Shown: positions 1 through 9,006, counted from the first letter of the stretch. The stretch is DNA of 64,000 nucleotides from Fervidicoccaceae archaeon (GCA_038734945.1 JAVYOA010000001.1:1-64000); one strand, 5' to 3'. Translations and numbers: made by a program. The notes: generated by a model not told the origin, from the sequence alone.

Positions 1-322
1 GACCATCATGCCAAGTGGCATTGGTTCTCAGCTTAAATACGTAGCAGCCACATGTGGTGTTTACATAATAGCTCTCTGCCAGTCCCGGAACCAAGTTCAG
101 GTTATTGTCGAACCTAAGCAGCGTGTCATAGATCTGTGCCTCCACCAGCCCTGCATATAGCGCACTATTGAGAGCCAGGCTTGTTGGCTCAGACGGTACT
201 GCAATTACAAGGGTTCCTCCAACCTGTATGGCTCCAACACTTGGAAACAAAATCAAGAGTGCTATGAAGGTGGCTGTAGCCGCTACCTTCACTGCATTTC
301 TTGTAGCTATATCAGTGCTCAT
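1..322 (-). CDS. Oligopeptide ABC transporter substrate-binding protein, N-terminal part (runs off the left edge)
   Basis: Reading from an ATG at 322 toward base 1 gives 107 codons with no stop. Residues about 10-32 form a hydrophobic signal or anchor segment. It is followed by GGTLVIAVPSEPTSLA and later by a WHDG motif, both typical of the start of SBP_bac_5 peptide-binding proteins. Such proteins capture oligopeptides outside the membrane and deliver them to the DppBCDF-type transporter. The gene is divergent from the dppDFBC operon that starts at 567, which supports a shared function. A TATA-like box at 351-359 lies about 32 bases before the ATG, so the transcript is probably leaderless or nearly so. 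The C-terminal part, including any membrane anchor, lies outside the window. The peptide type bound cannot be told from this fragment. Confidence 0.85.
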   Translation of the reverse strand, partial: MSTDIATRNAVKVAATATFIALLILFPSVGAIQVGGTLVIAVPSEPTSLALNSALYAGLVEAQIYDTLLRFDNNLNLVPGLAESYYVNTTCGCYVFKLRTNATWHDG

Positions 323-350
323 ATTTATTCTACACCTCACATGGAGTGGT

Positions 351-359
351 TTTAAAAAT
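351..359 (-). promoter_or_regulatory. TATA box of the peptide-binding protein gene
   Basis: The minus strand reads TTTTTAAAA-like here, centred about 32 bases upstream of the ATG at 322. This is the expected place for an archaeal TATA element of a short-leader transcript. The rest of 323-566 is AT-rich intergenic DNA between two divergent transcripts; a second TATA-like string (CTTTTAAG, about 497-504) suits the rightward dpp operon. Confidence 0.45.
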
Positions 360-566
360 ATCTAGAGGAACTAACGAAAGAAACACAAACATATAAAAGT
401 ATCTTCTAATTTCAGAGGAAAACAGTGGGATTCGTAGTATTGATAATTATTTTAAACATGAAAATTAAAAAACTAATAAGTTTTTTGAGAATAACACTTT
501 TAAGTCTAAACAATTAACCGATTCTAAAATCGTGCGCAAACCTTTGTCCAAAAGAGAGAGATTGAG

Positions 567-1526
567 ATGAGTGAGTTCCTCCTCGAAGTAGATAAGTTGA
601 GCATCAGTTATCTCATGGGAAAGAACAAGTTCAGGGCTCTGAAGAATATCAATATGAAAGTTAGGAGAGGAGAAGTAGTTGCGCTAGTTGGGGAGAGCGG
701 CTCAGGGAAAACTACCCTAATAAGGAGCATTATGAGGGTTCTACCAAAATCCGCAATCATTGAAGAAGGGAAAATTCTCTTTGAAGGCATCGACATTCTG
801 AAACTTAGTGAAGAGGAGATGCTGAAAATAAGAGGGAAAAAAATCACTATGGTCTTCCAAGATCCAGTGAGCCATCTAAATCCCGTCATGACTGTTAGAG
901 AGCAAATTGTGGAATCCCTGATGCTTCACAGAAGAATGACAGAAAAGGAGGCTGAGGAGGAGGCGCTCAGACTCCTATCGCTTATGCGCCTGAAAGATCC
1001 GAAAAGGGTTCTCTCCCTATATCCTCACCAGCTGAGCGGAGGGATGGCGCAGAGAGTGCTAATAGCAATGGCTCTCTCCAGCAATCCCTCAATGCTAATT
1101 GCAGATGAGCCTACTTCTGCTCTTGACCCAACAGTCCAGGTCAGGATTCTCTCCCTCTTGAAGGAGATTCACGAAAAGGAAAATCTGACTGTTTTGATTG
1201 TTACCCACGATCTCTCTGTTGTAGCGTACATGGCTGACTATGTTTATGTAATCTATGGCGGAAGGATTATGGAATCGGGAAATGTTTTTAGATTGTTTAA
1301 AAACCCAGTGCACCCCTATACTCGCGAGCTTCTGCTAAGCCTAAGCGGAAAAGCAAATGGAGAAAGTGCAAGAGCAATAAAAGAATTTTCTGAAGATGGA
1401 TGTCCATTTGCTCCAAGATGTCCACTTGCAGATGAAAAATGCGCTGCAGGCTTTCCTCCATATATTGAAATAGGAGATGGTCTGTATGCCTGCTACAATG
1501 CCGATAAGGGGGGATTTGTATCTTGA
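567..1526 (+). CDS. dppD: Oligopeptide/dipeptide ABC transporter ATPase (DppD-type)
   Basis: This 319-residue protein is one of two ATPases that power peptide uptake. Visible motifs are Walker A GESGSGKTT near residue 42, Q-loop FQDP, signature LSGGMAQR, Walker B LIADEPTSALD and the switch histidine in THDLS. The C-terminal extension carries four cysteines (CPFAPRCPLADEKC and a later C), typical of the oligopeptide-type ATPase tail. The ATG at 567 is preceded by a purine-rich AGAGAGAG stretch. Its TGA overlaps the TTG start of the next ATPase, so the two are probably translationally coupled. It belongs to an operon D-F-B-C facing away from the binding protein at the left edge. Confidence 0.93.
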   Translation: MSEFLLEVDKLSISYLMGKNKFRALKNINMKVRRGEVVALVGESGSGKTTLIRSIMRVLPKSAIIEEGKILFEGIDILKLSEEEMLKIRGKKITMVFQDPVSHLNPVMTVREQIVESLMLHRRMTEKEAEEEALRLLSLMRLKDPKRVLSLYPHQLSGGMAQRVLIAMALSSNPSMLIADEPTSALDPTVQVRILSLLKEIHEKENLTVLIVTHDLSVVAYMADYVYVIYGGRIMESGNVFRLFKNPVHPYTRELLLSLSGKANGESARAIKEFSEDGCPFAPRCPLADEKCAAGFPPYIEIGDGLYACYNADKGGFVS

Positions 1527-2503
1527 CCGGAAGCAAGGTTCTCCTTGAAGCCGTTCAGCTGAAAAAATACTTCAGGGAATCCTCGTTTCTTGGAAAAACT
1601 GTTAAAGTAACGAAAGCGGTGGATGGTGTGTCCTTCAATGTTGAGAGGGGTGAAAAATTCTGCGTAGTGGGGGAAAGCGGCTCGGGAAAAACTACTTTAG
1701 CAAGAATAGTTGCTGGACTGCTTGACTATGATGAGGGGGAGCTGAGGCTTGATGGAAAAAGCTATAGAGAGCTGTTGAAAAAGGATAGAAGAGGCTTTAG
1801 AAGAAAAGTGCAAATAATATTTCAGGATCCCTATTCTGCCACCAATCCAAGAAAGAGCGTAAGAGAGATACTTGAGAGACCTCTTAAACTGCATGGCATA
1901 GAGCACACAGAAGAAGATCTGCTCCGCCTGCTGGAATCCGTAGGTCTAGCTCCAGCCAGCGAAATCATTAATAGAATGCCTTGGGAGCTCAGTGGAGGGC
2001 AGAGGCAGAGGCTGTTCATTGCAAGAGCACTGTCACTGAACCCTGAGCTGCTTGTAGCAGATGAGCCTGTATCGATGCTTGATGTTACAGTAAGAGCTCA
2101 GATTCTCACTCTCCTGAATAGGCTATACAGAGAAAGGAAGATGTCGATAATGCTCATATCGCACGACATGCTTACTGTCAATGCTTTCTGCGACAGAGTA
2201 GCTGTAATGTATCTGGGAAAGTTCGTGGAAGTGGGGAAAGCAGAGGAGCTGTATTCCCATCCAATTCATCCATATACAGAGCTTCTCGTAAGCTCAACGC
2301 TCAAACCAAATCCGGAGGAGAGAGAGAAAATTGAGCTGCGTGAGAAGGATGAAGCCTCAGCTATTCCATCCATAGGATGCAGATTCTACCCAAGATGCCT
2401 GTATGCTATTGAAAAGTGCGCAAAGGAGGAGCCCGATCTCCTTGAGGTATTACCTGGAAGACTTTCTGCTTGTCATGTTAGAAATGGGGGTAAAGTAAAG
2501 TGA
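1523..2503 (+). CDS. dppF: Oligopeptide/dipeptide ABC transporter ATPase (DppF-type)
   Basis: The second ATPase of the peptide importer has 326 residues. Walker A GESGSGKTT lies near residue 50, followed by Q-loop FQDP, signature LSGGQRQR, Walker B VADEPVSMLD and switch SHDM. The C-terminal tail has the cysteine pattern GCRFYPRCLYAIEKC that marks OppF/DppF-like ATPases. The start is a TTG overlapping the stop of dppD. The GTG of dppB in turn overlaps its own TGA, so D, F and B form a chain of overlapping genes. It should pair with DppD as a heterodimer on the cytoplasmic side of the two permeases. Confidence 0.93.
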   Translation: MTGSKVLLEAVQLKKYFRESSFLGKTVKVTKAVDGVSFNVERGEKFCVVGESGSGKTTLARIVAGLLDYDEGELRLDGKSYRELLKKDRRGFRRKVQIIFQDPYSATNPRKSVREILERPLKLHGIEHTEEDLLRLLESVGLAPASEIINRMPWELSGGQRQRLFIARALSLNPELLVADEPVSMLDVTVRAQILTLLNRLYRERKMSIMLISHDMLTVNAFCDRVAVMYLGKFVEVGKAEELYSHPIHPYTELLVSSTLKPNPEEREKIELREKDEASAIPSIGCRFYPRCLYAIEKCAKEEPDLLEVLPGRLSACHVRNGGKVK

Positions 2504-3477
2504 AAAAGTTCACATTGTTCGTGCTCAAGAGATTCATAGCTGCTGTGTTGGTCATAGTTGCTGTGGTGCTCATTTCATTTTTTGTTATAAATTTAGCTCC
2601 AGGTAATCCCGCAGTTATGCTTGCAGGTGAAGCAGCTTCCCCCGAATACATAAAGGAAATAGAAAAAGCATATGGATTCGATAAGCCGATAGAGGAAAGG
2701 CTGGTCATATACCTTGAACGTCTCTTTGTAGGGGATTGGGGATATTCTACATATTATCAAGCACCTGTGTTGAGTGCAATTTTGAACAGGCTTCCCGCAA
2801 CTCTTCTGCTTATGCTGACCGCTCTGACTATTGCTATTTTTGCAGGGGTATATCTAGGTGCAATCACTGCTGGGAGGGCATTCACAAAGTTAGATACTGT
2901 GATCAACTATCTTGGTCTGGTGTTCTATTCATTTCCAGCATATTGGTTAGCTCTATTGCTTGTGCTTCTCTTCTCCCTATATGTTCCTCTCTTTCCAACG
3001 GGAGGTATAATTGATATAGGGATTGAAGGAGTTTTCCAAAAAGTAATCAATGTGCTTTGGCACATGGTCCTTCCAGTTTCTACCTTGGCGCTCATATTCA
3101 TGGCCTCATATTTGAGGCTAACAAGGTCTGTAATGATTGATGTCCTTTCCTCGAACTACATATTCACAGCCATAGCAAAGGGATTGCCGAGGAAAAGAAT
3201 AATTTTCAAACATGCTTTGAGGAACGCTCTAATTCCAGTAATCGCCATGGCTGGAACTCAATTCGGTCAGGTCATTGCTGGGGCTGTGCTTACAGAAACG
3301 ATATTCTCTTGGCCTGGAATTGGGTCGCTTCTAATTCAGGCAGTTACCTTTAGGGATTATCCGCTTGTGATCGGCATTTTCATAATGACTGCTATTGCTA
3401 CCTCTGTATCGAATTTTGTTGCTGACATACTCATGGCGAGGGTTGATCCAAGAGTTAGAGCTAAGTTGATGGGGTGA
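2500..3477 (+). CDS. dppB: Oligopeptide ABC transporter permease (DppB-type)
   Basis: A 325-residue integral membrane protein. The N-terminal helix (KRFIAAVLVIVAVVLISFFVI) followed by NLAPGNPA is the hallmark start of DppB/OppB permeases. About six membrane segments follow. The EAA-type loop around ATAKGLPRKRIIFKHALRNAL, which contacts the ATPases, is clear near residue 230. The C-terminus ends with LMARVDPRVR, also typical. The start is GTG overlapping the dppF stop. With DppC it forms the transmembrane channel. Confidence 0.93.
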   Translation: MKKFTLFVLKRFIAAVLVIVAVVLISFFVINLAPGNPAVMLAGEAASPEYIKEIEKAYGFDKPIEERLVIYLERLFVGDWGYSTYYQAPVLSAILNRLPATLLLMLTALTIAIFAGVYLGAITAGRAFTKLDTVINYLGLVFYSFPAYWLALLLVLLFSLYVPLFPTGGIIDIGIEGVFQKVINVLWHMVLPVSTLALIFMASYLRLTRSVMIDVLSSNYIFTAIAKGLPRKRIIFKHALRNALIPVIAMAGTQFGQVIAGAVLTETIFSWPGIGSLLIQAVTFRDYPLVIGIFIMTAIATSVSNFVADILMARVDPRVRAKLMG

Positions 3478-3486
3478 AAATGAGAC

Positions 3487-4317
3487 ATGAAGATCGGAAC
3501 AAAGCTTTCGGCTCTTGCTAAGCCAAGGAATCTCTTTCCTGCTGCCATTCTAGCAGTTGTCTTCATATTTGCAGTGTTCGCTGAGTTCATAGCTCCATAT
3601 CCGCCTCTAAAGACGGGGGTAGGTCCTGTTCTTTCCCCGCCATCGCTAACTTATCTGATGGGCACCGACCAAGTTGGCTCTGATATATTCAGTCAGGTTG
3701 TATATGGAAGTAGAACAGCGCTATATGTAGGCTTTCTATCTGGATTCATTGGTCTCGCCACAGCTCTTCTTCTTGGTTTACTTTCCGGTTACTATGGAAA
3801 GATGATTGATATGATAGTCATGAGAATCGTTGATCTTTTCCTCTCAATTCCTGTCTTCGTTTTCATGATAGTGCTGCTTGTAGTTTTTGGAAGCAATATT
3901 AACAATATAGCCCTGATTCTAGGTTTCTTTTCATGGCCTCTCATGACTAGGGTTGTTAGGTCACAAACGCTTTCAATTTCTGAGAAGGAATTCGTTGCTG
4001 CTGCCAAATCAATAGGAGAGAGGGATCTATATATATTGTTCAGGGAGATACTCCCAAACGTGTGGCCCTCGGTCATTCCCCTCTTCATGATGACAGTTAG
4101 CGGGAACATAGTAGCAGAGAGCGGAATAAGCTTTCTGGGATTGGGAGACCCGAACATTGCAAGCTGGGGAAAAACCTTGGCAATGGCCAGCAGAGCTTTC
4201 TATGCTGGATCATGGTGGGGAATCTTTTTTCCAGGATTGGTCCTAACTCTGACAATAGTATCACTGAATTTGATCAGTGACTATATTGTTAGCATCTTAA
4301 CCAGAACAGAAAAGTAA
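3487..4317 (+). CDS. dppC: Oligopeptide ABC transporter permease (DppC-type)
   Basis: This 276-residue permease is the partner of DppB. It has an N-terminal membrane helix, a short external segment with the family motif LMGTDQVGSDIFSQVVYGSR (residues about 56-75), then about five helices. The cytoplasmic EAA loop reads EKEFVAAAKSIGERDLYI, and the family motif SGISFLGLGDPN follows. It starts with ATG 9 bases after the dppB stop, so it closes the dppDFBC operon. A 124-bp gap without a gene (4318-4441) follows. Confidence 0.93.
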   Translation: MKIGTKLSALAKPRNLFPAAILAVVFIFAVFAEFIAPYPPLKTGVGPVLSPPSLTYLMGTDQVGSDIFSQVVYGSRTALYVGFLSGFIGLATALLLGLLSGYYGKMIDMIVMRIVDLFLSIPVFVFMIVLLVVFGSNINNIALILGFFSWPLMTRVVRSQTLSISEKEFVAAAKSIGERDLYILFREILPNVWPSVIPLFMMTVSGNIVAESGISFLGLGDPNIASWGKTLAMASRAFYAGSWWGIFFPGLVLTLTIVSLNLISDYIVSILTRTEK

Positions 4318-4441
4318 GCTGACCTCATCTTGTCCAGAGAAGAGGCTTTTTGGTTTGAAATACAGCAATTTAACTTTTTGTCTAAAAAAGTTCCGACAGT
4401 TTTTTAAGCAGATTCGGAAATGATGAACTTTGGTGGAAAAA

Positions 4442-4693
4442 ATGAGCGATGATGAGACTTATGTTGAGCTTTACGGAGAGCTCATATCGCTTAAGGAGCT
4501 TGCGATCTCCTCACTTATCTCAACAGTTCTAGCATTTGCCCTCTATTACATCTCTCCATATGCAGCTCAAGTGCTGGGGATGCCTAATTTGGCTAGTGCC
4601 TTGAAGATAACCCTTGGTGCAATAGGAGCCAGCATAGGCTTCTTCCTATCGGTGCCTATAACCAGGGTAAAGAGGGTGATTGAGGAGGATTGA
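4442..4693 (+). CDS. Small two-helix membrane protein upstream of TctA-like permease
   Basis: The predicted 83-residue product starts MSDDETYVELYGEL, then has two hydrophobic segments (about residues 18-42 and 48-72) and a basic tail. I do not recognise a family. The ATG at 4442 was chosen because GGTGGAAAA precedes it at Shine-Dalgarno distance; an in-frame TTG at 4430 would add four residues. Its TGA overlaps the start of the TctA-like gene, so the two are probably coupled. By analogy with TctB, the small membrane subunit of tripartite tricarboxylate transporters, it may be a small partner of the permease. That is inference from position and size only, since TctB is larger. Confidence 0.65.
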   Translation: MSDDETYVELYGELISLKELAISSLISTVLAFALYYISPYAAQVLGMPNLASALKITLGAIGASIGFFLSVPITRVKRVIEED

Positions 4694-6063
4694 TCGTGGA
4701 CGCTGTTCTATTTGCCCAAGCAGCTTTGCTGTCTGTCGTTTCCTCAGTGATATATATTTTTATAGGGATTTTGCCTGGAACAGATGAAACTGCTACTATG
4801 GCCCCGATAGCTTTGGCATTAATGCTGGCTGGGCTCGATCCTCTGCTCGTTCTCGCGTGGTTCATGGCATCGATAGTTGCTTTCAAGATAGGTGATGCTG
4901 TTCCTGTCGCCCTAGCAGGAATACCTGGTGGTGTCATGGCTGTCCCTCAGGTTCCAGATGCTCTTGTTGCTAAGGAAAACGGGCTCGCTGATGCACTGCT
5001 CAGAAAGGGAAATGCTGCTGCCCTTATTTCCTCCATTGTTGTAACTCTCTTTGTCCTTGGTGTTTCATACGCTATAATGCCTATAGGAGCCTGGCTGAAC
5101 TCTCAGGACATAGTCCTTGGAGTGAAAGTATACAGGTGGTTCTGGCTAATCCTTGTTGGAGTCATAATACTAGCATTAACATCAAAAAACAAATGGCTCT
5201 CTGTATTGATGATACCATCATTTGCCATACTTGTACAGGGAGTGAGGGGGGTATACGGGAAAACCGTCTCGATAAGCCTTTTCCTTGGAATAACCATCGG
5301 CCCAATGTTATTTGAGCTGTTCAGAGCTCTGAACAAGGAGCTGAGAAAGCGGATGGAAAAGAGAGGAGTAAAAGAAGTCAGGCTGGCAAAGATAGGAAAG
5401 ATTTCGCTCAATCCCTTATCTCATATAAATAAGGAAGAGCTGCTGCATGTGCTGATATGGTCTCCGTTGTCTTCTGTTCTTGCGACAGTCATGTCTCCTG
5501 TGGGACTTACAATACTAATAGGAGACACGCTAAGAGAAACCAAGAAGGACAGGCTTCAGGGATCACTTCTTGCTTATACAGTTAGAGAAGGGGTCAAGTT
5601 GGGGACATATGTAGGAGGGACCTTGATACCCCTATTGGTGATTGGGGCTGCTACAGGTCCGATGAGTGCTGGCCCTGCCGCTCCATTCTTCCAGACAATC
5701 CAGAGCATTGGAATGCAGCCCTACAAATACATTCTATCTCACTACAGTTATGGGGAAGTTGCTGCTATGATTCTCTTCTCCGTTATCATATCCTTGCTTG
5801 TCGCATATCCTCTAATCGTTAAATACTCCAGGTCTCTAACTCTTCTGGTCTTCAGAAAGGTTTCCGCCGAAGCTCTGTATGGGCTGTTTATTGCCATAGT
5901 TCTCCTGCTCGCTTACTATGATGCTGGAATTCCCGGAATATTTGGAATGCTCCTGGTATCGTTGATATCTGGAACTTTGAGCACATTAGGAGTATCTCTC
6001 GGTGTGCTCTTCATGGTATTAGTTGGAGCCCCAACTATATCTGCCCTTTTGGCAGCCCTGTGA
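4690..6063 (+). CDS. TctA/DUF112-like polytopic membrane transporter
   Basis: A 457-residue protein with about ten to twelve hydrophobic segments. GILPGTDETATMAP near residue 27 and IPGGVMAVPQ near residue 78 match the first half of the TctA large permease subunit. GGTLIPLLVIGAATGPM near residue 308 matches its second-half motif (GALIPLLTLGIPG in classical members). The Gly/Pro-rich loops have diverged from classical TctA. No periplasmic TctC-type binding protein is nearby. TctA proteins usually transport carboxylates with an ion gradient, but the substrate here is unknown. The start is TTG at 4690 overlapping the previous stop; GTG at 4696 is an alternative. Mevalonate kinase follows after 11 bases. 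Confidence 0.7.
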   Translation: MIVDAVLFAQAALLSVVSSVIYIFIGILPGTDETATMAPIALALMLAGLDPLLVLAWFMASIVAFKIGDAVPVALAGIPGGVMAVPQVPDALVAKENGLADALLRKGNAAALISSIVVTLFVLGVSYAIMPIGAWLNSQDIVLGVKVYRWFWLILVGVIILALTSKNKWLSVLMIPSFAILVQGVRGVYGKTVSISLFLGITIGPMLFELFRALNKELRKRMEKRGVKEVRLAKIGKISLNPLSHINKEELLHVLIWSPLSSVLATVMSPVGLTILIGDTLRETKKDRLQGSLLAYTVREGVKLGTYVGGTLIPLLVIGAATGPMSAGPAAPFFQTIQSIGMQPYKYILSHYSYGEVAAMILFSVIISLLVAYPLIVKYSRSLTLLVFRKVSAEALYGLFIAIVLLLAYYDAGIPGIFGMLLVSLISGTLSTLGVSLGVLFMVLVGAPTISALLAAL

Positions 6064-6074
6064 GGTAACCGGAA

Positions 6075-7073
6075 ATGAGGGTTTCAGCATCCGCTCCTGG
6101 AAAAGTAACGCTGTTTGGAGAGCATGCTGTTGTCTACGGATATCCAGCACTGGTAGTTGCAATAGAAAAGCGGGTACATGCTACAGCAGAATCCAGAAAT
6201 GATAATGTAATAAAGATAAGTGCTCGAGATCTCAGAGTTCCAGGCATTGTGATTTCCTATATAGGAAACGAAGTTGTGCTGGAGACTGACTATGGAATGG
6301 TTCTTCCCGCTATAGCTTATATAAATAAGGCAATTGAGCTAACTTCCAGATACTTAGGAATTAAGAAGGGCATAAACATAGAGATAAAGTCGGAAATGCC
6401 GGTGGGAGCTGGTCTGGGAACATCAGCAGCAGTAGCTATCTCTACCATAGCAGCATATGCAGCTGTCAACGGCTATGAATTGAGCAGGGAGGAAATAGCT
6501 AAAATTGGATGGGACGTTGAAAAGGAGGTGCAGGGAATTGCTTCTCCCATGGATACATCCATAACATCAATTGGAGGATACTTGAAGATAAAATTTGAGA
6601 GGGATAATGTTGAGAGGCTACCTATTAAGGTAAATAGAGAGCTTCCTCTCATAATAGGTTATGTAGAGAGGGAGGCCAAGACAAGGGATATGGTTGCAAT
6701 GGTTAAGGAAAGAATGACTCAATATCCGGAAATATACGAGAGCATTATGAGGCTAATAGGAACTGTGGTCAATAGAGCTGAGCTCTCTCTAGAAAAGGGC
6801 GATTTAAGGGAGCTCGGCTTTCTCATGAATTTGAATCACTCCCTCCTAGATGCCCTGGGAGTTTCAACCAGGAGACTCAATGAACTGGTTCATGTAGCAA
6901 AGGACTCCGGAGCCTATGGAGCAAAGCTAACCGGTGCTGGAGGAGGCGGCTGTGTTATTGCTCTTGTTCCAGAAAAGCAGGAGATAGTTGAAACTTCGAT
7001 GAAGCTTCACGGTTCCTTAGTAATCAGAACAAAGCTAGGAGCGGAGGGCGTCAGAGTTGATTCTGTGGAATGA
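6075..7073 (+). CDS. mvk: Mevalonate kinase
   Basis: This 332-residue GHMP kinase phosphorylates mevalonate with ATP in archaeal isoprenoid lipid synthesis. The N-terminal motif GKVTLFGEHAVVYGYPA, the ATP-binding glycine loop PVGAGLGTSAAVA near residue 111 and the C-terminal motif KLTGAGGGGC near residue 290 are all intact. The length fits archaeal mevalonate kinases. The ATG follows GAGGTAACCGGAA, and the gene starts 11 bases after the TctA-like gene, so they may be cotranscribed even though no functional link is obvious. It faces a convergent HAD gene. Confidence 0.95.
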   Translation: MRVSASAPGKVTLFGEHAVVYGYPALVVAIEKRVHATAESRNDNVIKISARDLRVPGIVISYIGNEVVLETDYGMVLPAIAYINKAIELTSRYLGIKKGINIEIKSEMPVGAGLGTSAAVAISTIAAYAAVNGYELSREEIAKIGWDVEKEVQGIASPMDTSITSIGGYLKIKFERDNVERLPIKVNRELPLIIGYVEREAKTRDMVAMVKERMTQYPEIYESIMRLIGTVVNRAELSLEKGDLRELGFLMNLNHSLLDALGVSTRRLNELVHVAKDSGAYGAKLTGAGGGGCVIALVPEKQEIVETSMKLHGSLVIRTKLGAEGVRVDSVE

Positions 7074-7113
7074 GGATCTCTAAAATAAAATGTGCAGGAC
7101 AAAGCTGTGGTAT

Positions 7114-7803
7114 CTACTGAAGCTTGGAGAGGATTTGCGGGAGCTCCGTCAAAGCTCGCACTATGACTGCTTTTTTTCCTATATGTATTGCTCTCTCAAC
7201 TTCTCTCCTTATAAGTACAGCAGAGACCCCCGAGAGTAGGGCCCCAGCCAGATCATTTTCGAGGGAATCGCCTATGTGCACTAGGTCCTCCACCTTGCAG
7301 TTCAATCTCTCAGCTATTGCCTCGAAAGCCCTCTTGTCCGGCTTCTGGACTCCTGCTTCATCGGAGAACAGGGAAGCATCGAAATATTCGAGGAGATCAT
7401 TTCTCTCGAGTATATACCTGGTTACCATTCCTGGCCAGAACATGACGTTTCCCAAGAGCCCCATCCTATAGCCGAGCCCCTTCAGCTCTCTGACTGCGAT
7501 CTTGGCATCCTCAAAGGCCAGCTCTTCTATCTCTCTCTTCCTTAGAATTCTGACAAAAGCTCTGAAGAGCTCCTCCTCGCTCATTCCGAGCTCCTTGGAA
7601 AAGACCGCAGCTGAATCCAGGATGGGGCTCCTGAATGCTCCTTCTAGCCTCAGAGCAAGTGCTTTCCGGTAAGCTGAAAGAAGGAGATCTCTCACTTCGT
7701 TGGCATCCCTACTGTAGGATTCAGAGATCTCTTCCGATAAGAGCGAGTAAAGCTTTTCCAGATCCAATAGGGTATTCCATATATCAAATGAAAGACATTT
7801 CAA
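7114..7803 (-). CDS. HAD-superfamily phosphatase downstream of ino1
   Basis: A 229-residue HAD hydrolase. Motif I is FDIWNTL, with the nucleophilic Asp near residue 7, and the general-acid position is altered relative to DxDxT. Motif II lies around LGYRMGLLGN, motif III is the lysine in GVQKPD, and motif IV is IGDSLENDLAGA with its acidic pair. An alpha-helical cap separates motifs I and II. The gene begins 15 bases after the stop of inositol-phosphate synthase on the same strand, so they are probably one operon. It may act on an inositol phosphate or archaetidylinositol phosphate, but nothing in the sequence proves the substrate. Confidence 0.8.
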   Translation of the reverse strand: MKCLSFDIWNTLLDLEKLYSLLSEEISESYSRDANEVRDLLLSAYRKALALRLEGAFRSPILDSAAVFSKELGMSEEELFRAFVRILRKREIEELAFEDAKIAVRELKGLGYRMGLLGNVMFWPGMVTRYILERNDLLEYFDASLFSDEAGVQKPDKRAFEAIAERLNCKVEDLVHIGDSLENDLAGALLSGVSAVLIRREVERAIHIGKKAVIVRALTELPQILSKLQ

Positions 7804-7818
7804 GGGGCTCCCCTTTCA

Positions 7819-8925
7819 TCAACGAACATTTTTTGTTCCATATCTGCTTATAAATTCGTCCAACATTCTTTTTGCCTCAAATGGAGACTGCACTGGCTTG
7901 GGAGGATGCTTCATGTAGTAGGCGCTGGCCTCCTGAATGGGACCAGAAAGTCCATTGTCCAGTGCAACCTTGGCCAGCCTTATCAGATCCATCATCGCTG
8001 CAGCATACATGCTCTTGTCATCTACCTTGAGCTTTACATCGAGCTCAACCGGGAATCCCAGAAATGATGTTGCCTTTATATAGATGTAAGCAATTTTTGT
8101 GTTCCCTAAGAATGGTACCCAGTCGCTGGGGCCTATTCTGATTCTCTTGGACTGAATTATCTCTGTTGGATTCTTGAGCGTGTGTGCTACAGCACTGGTT
8201 TTGCTCTCCCTCTTGCTCATCAGCCTCTCCTCTTCTTTCATATTCAAGAAATCTGTGTTTCCTCCTATGTTCAGCTGATAAGTTTCATTGACTGTTAGCC
8301 CCCTTTCTCTCATGAGAGCGGTCAGCGAAGAGTGAAGTATGGTAGCACCAAACTGTCCCTTTATGTCATCGCCGAGAAGAGGCAAGCCTGCTCTCCTGTA
8401 CTTTTCCTGCCATTCTCCCTTTGGATCGCTAGCAATGAAGACAGGCATACCATTTATGAAGGCTGCCCCTGCTCTTAAGGCTGCCTCTGCATAAAATCTA
8501 GTTGCTTCCTCGGATCCTACTGGAAGCATGTTTATTATTATTTCTGCCCCTGAACTCTTCATGGCAGCTACAATTTCATCCATTGTTATATTTCTTCCGT
8601 GCGGCATGAAGATATCTCTCATGTGCTCCGCTACACCATCAAGGACTGGGCCTGCAATGACCTTCACTCCAGTCTTCGTATCGTCGATAAGTCTTGGAAA
8701 GATGTTTGGTCCTTCGAATATAGCTTCCCCAAGATCTCTGTTTATTTTTCTCACATCTACATCTATGGCCAAGACGAAGTCTATGTCCTGTATTTTATAT
8801 CCGCCAATTTCTTCATAGAGAAGCTCTCTAGTTCTGCTCGGTTCCTTTTTAGAAAGAAGCACCCCCTGCACTATTGCTGAAGCGCAATTTCCTATTCCTA
8901 TTAGACCAACTTTGATTTTTCCCAT
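7819..8925 (-). CDS. ino1: myo-Inositol-1-phosphate synthase (archaeal type)
   Basis: This 368-residue enzyme converts glucose 6-phosphate to L-myo-inositol 1-phosphate with NAD. It supplies inositol for archaetidylinositol lipids or di-myo-inositol phosphate. The N-terminal Rossmann motif is GLIGIGNCAS, followed by the family segments IDVDVRKI, INMLPVGSEEATRFYAEAAL, GDDIKGQFGATILH near residue 190, and NIGGNTDFLN. ATG 8925 is preferred over the in-frame GTG at 8934. A CATATAAAA box is centred about 24 bases upstream, which predicts a leaderless transcript starting at or next to this ATG. Confidence 0.93.
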   Translation of the reverse strand: MGKIKVGLIGIGNCASAIVQGVLLSKKEPSRTRELLYEEIGGYKIQDIDFVLAIDVDVRKINRDLGEAIFEGPNIFPRLIDDTKTGVKVIAGPVLDGVAEHMRDIFMPHGRNITMDEIVAAMKSSGAEIIINMLPVGSEEATRFYAEAALRAGAAFINGMPVFIASDPKGEWQEKYRRAGLPLLGDDIKGQFGATILHSSLTALMRERGLTVNETYQLNIGGNTDFLNMKEEERLMSKRESKTSAVAHTLKNPTEIIQSKRIRIGPSDWVPFLGNTKIAYIYIKATSFLGFPVELDVKLKVDDKSMYAAAMMDLIRLAKVALDNGLSGPIQEASAYYMKHPPKPVQSPFEAKRMLDEFISRYGTKNVR

Positions 8926-8944
8926 GGCTCTCACGTATAAATTT

Positions 8945-8953
8945 TTTTATATG
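8945..8953 (-). promoter_or_regulatory. TATA box of ino1
   Basis: CATATAAAA on the minus strand is centred about 24 bases before the preferred ino1 ATG at 8925, so transcription should start at or next to the ATG. In the other direction, an AATTAAAAAAC stretch near 8979-8989 is a candidate TATA box for the regulator gene that starts at 9007. Confidence 0.5.
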
Positions 8954-9006
8954 AAACTGCATTTGATTTTCTTGGTCCAATTAAAAAACTTTTTCAGGGG
9001 AAAAAA

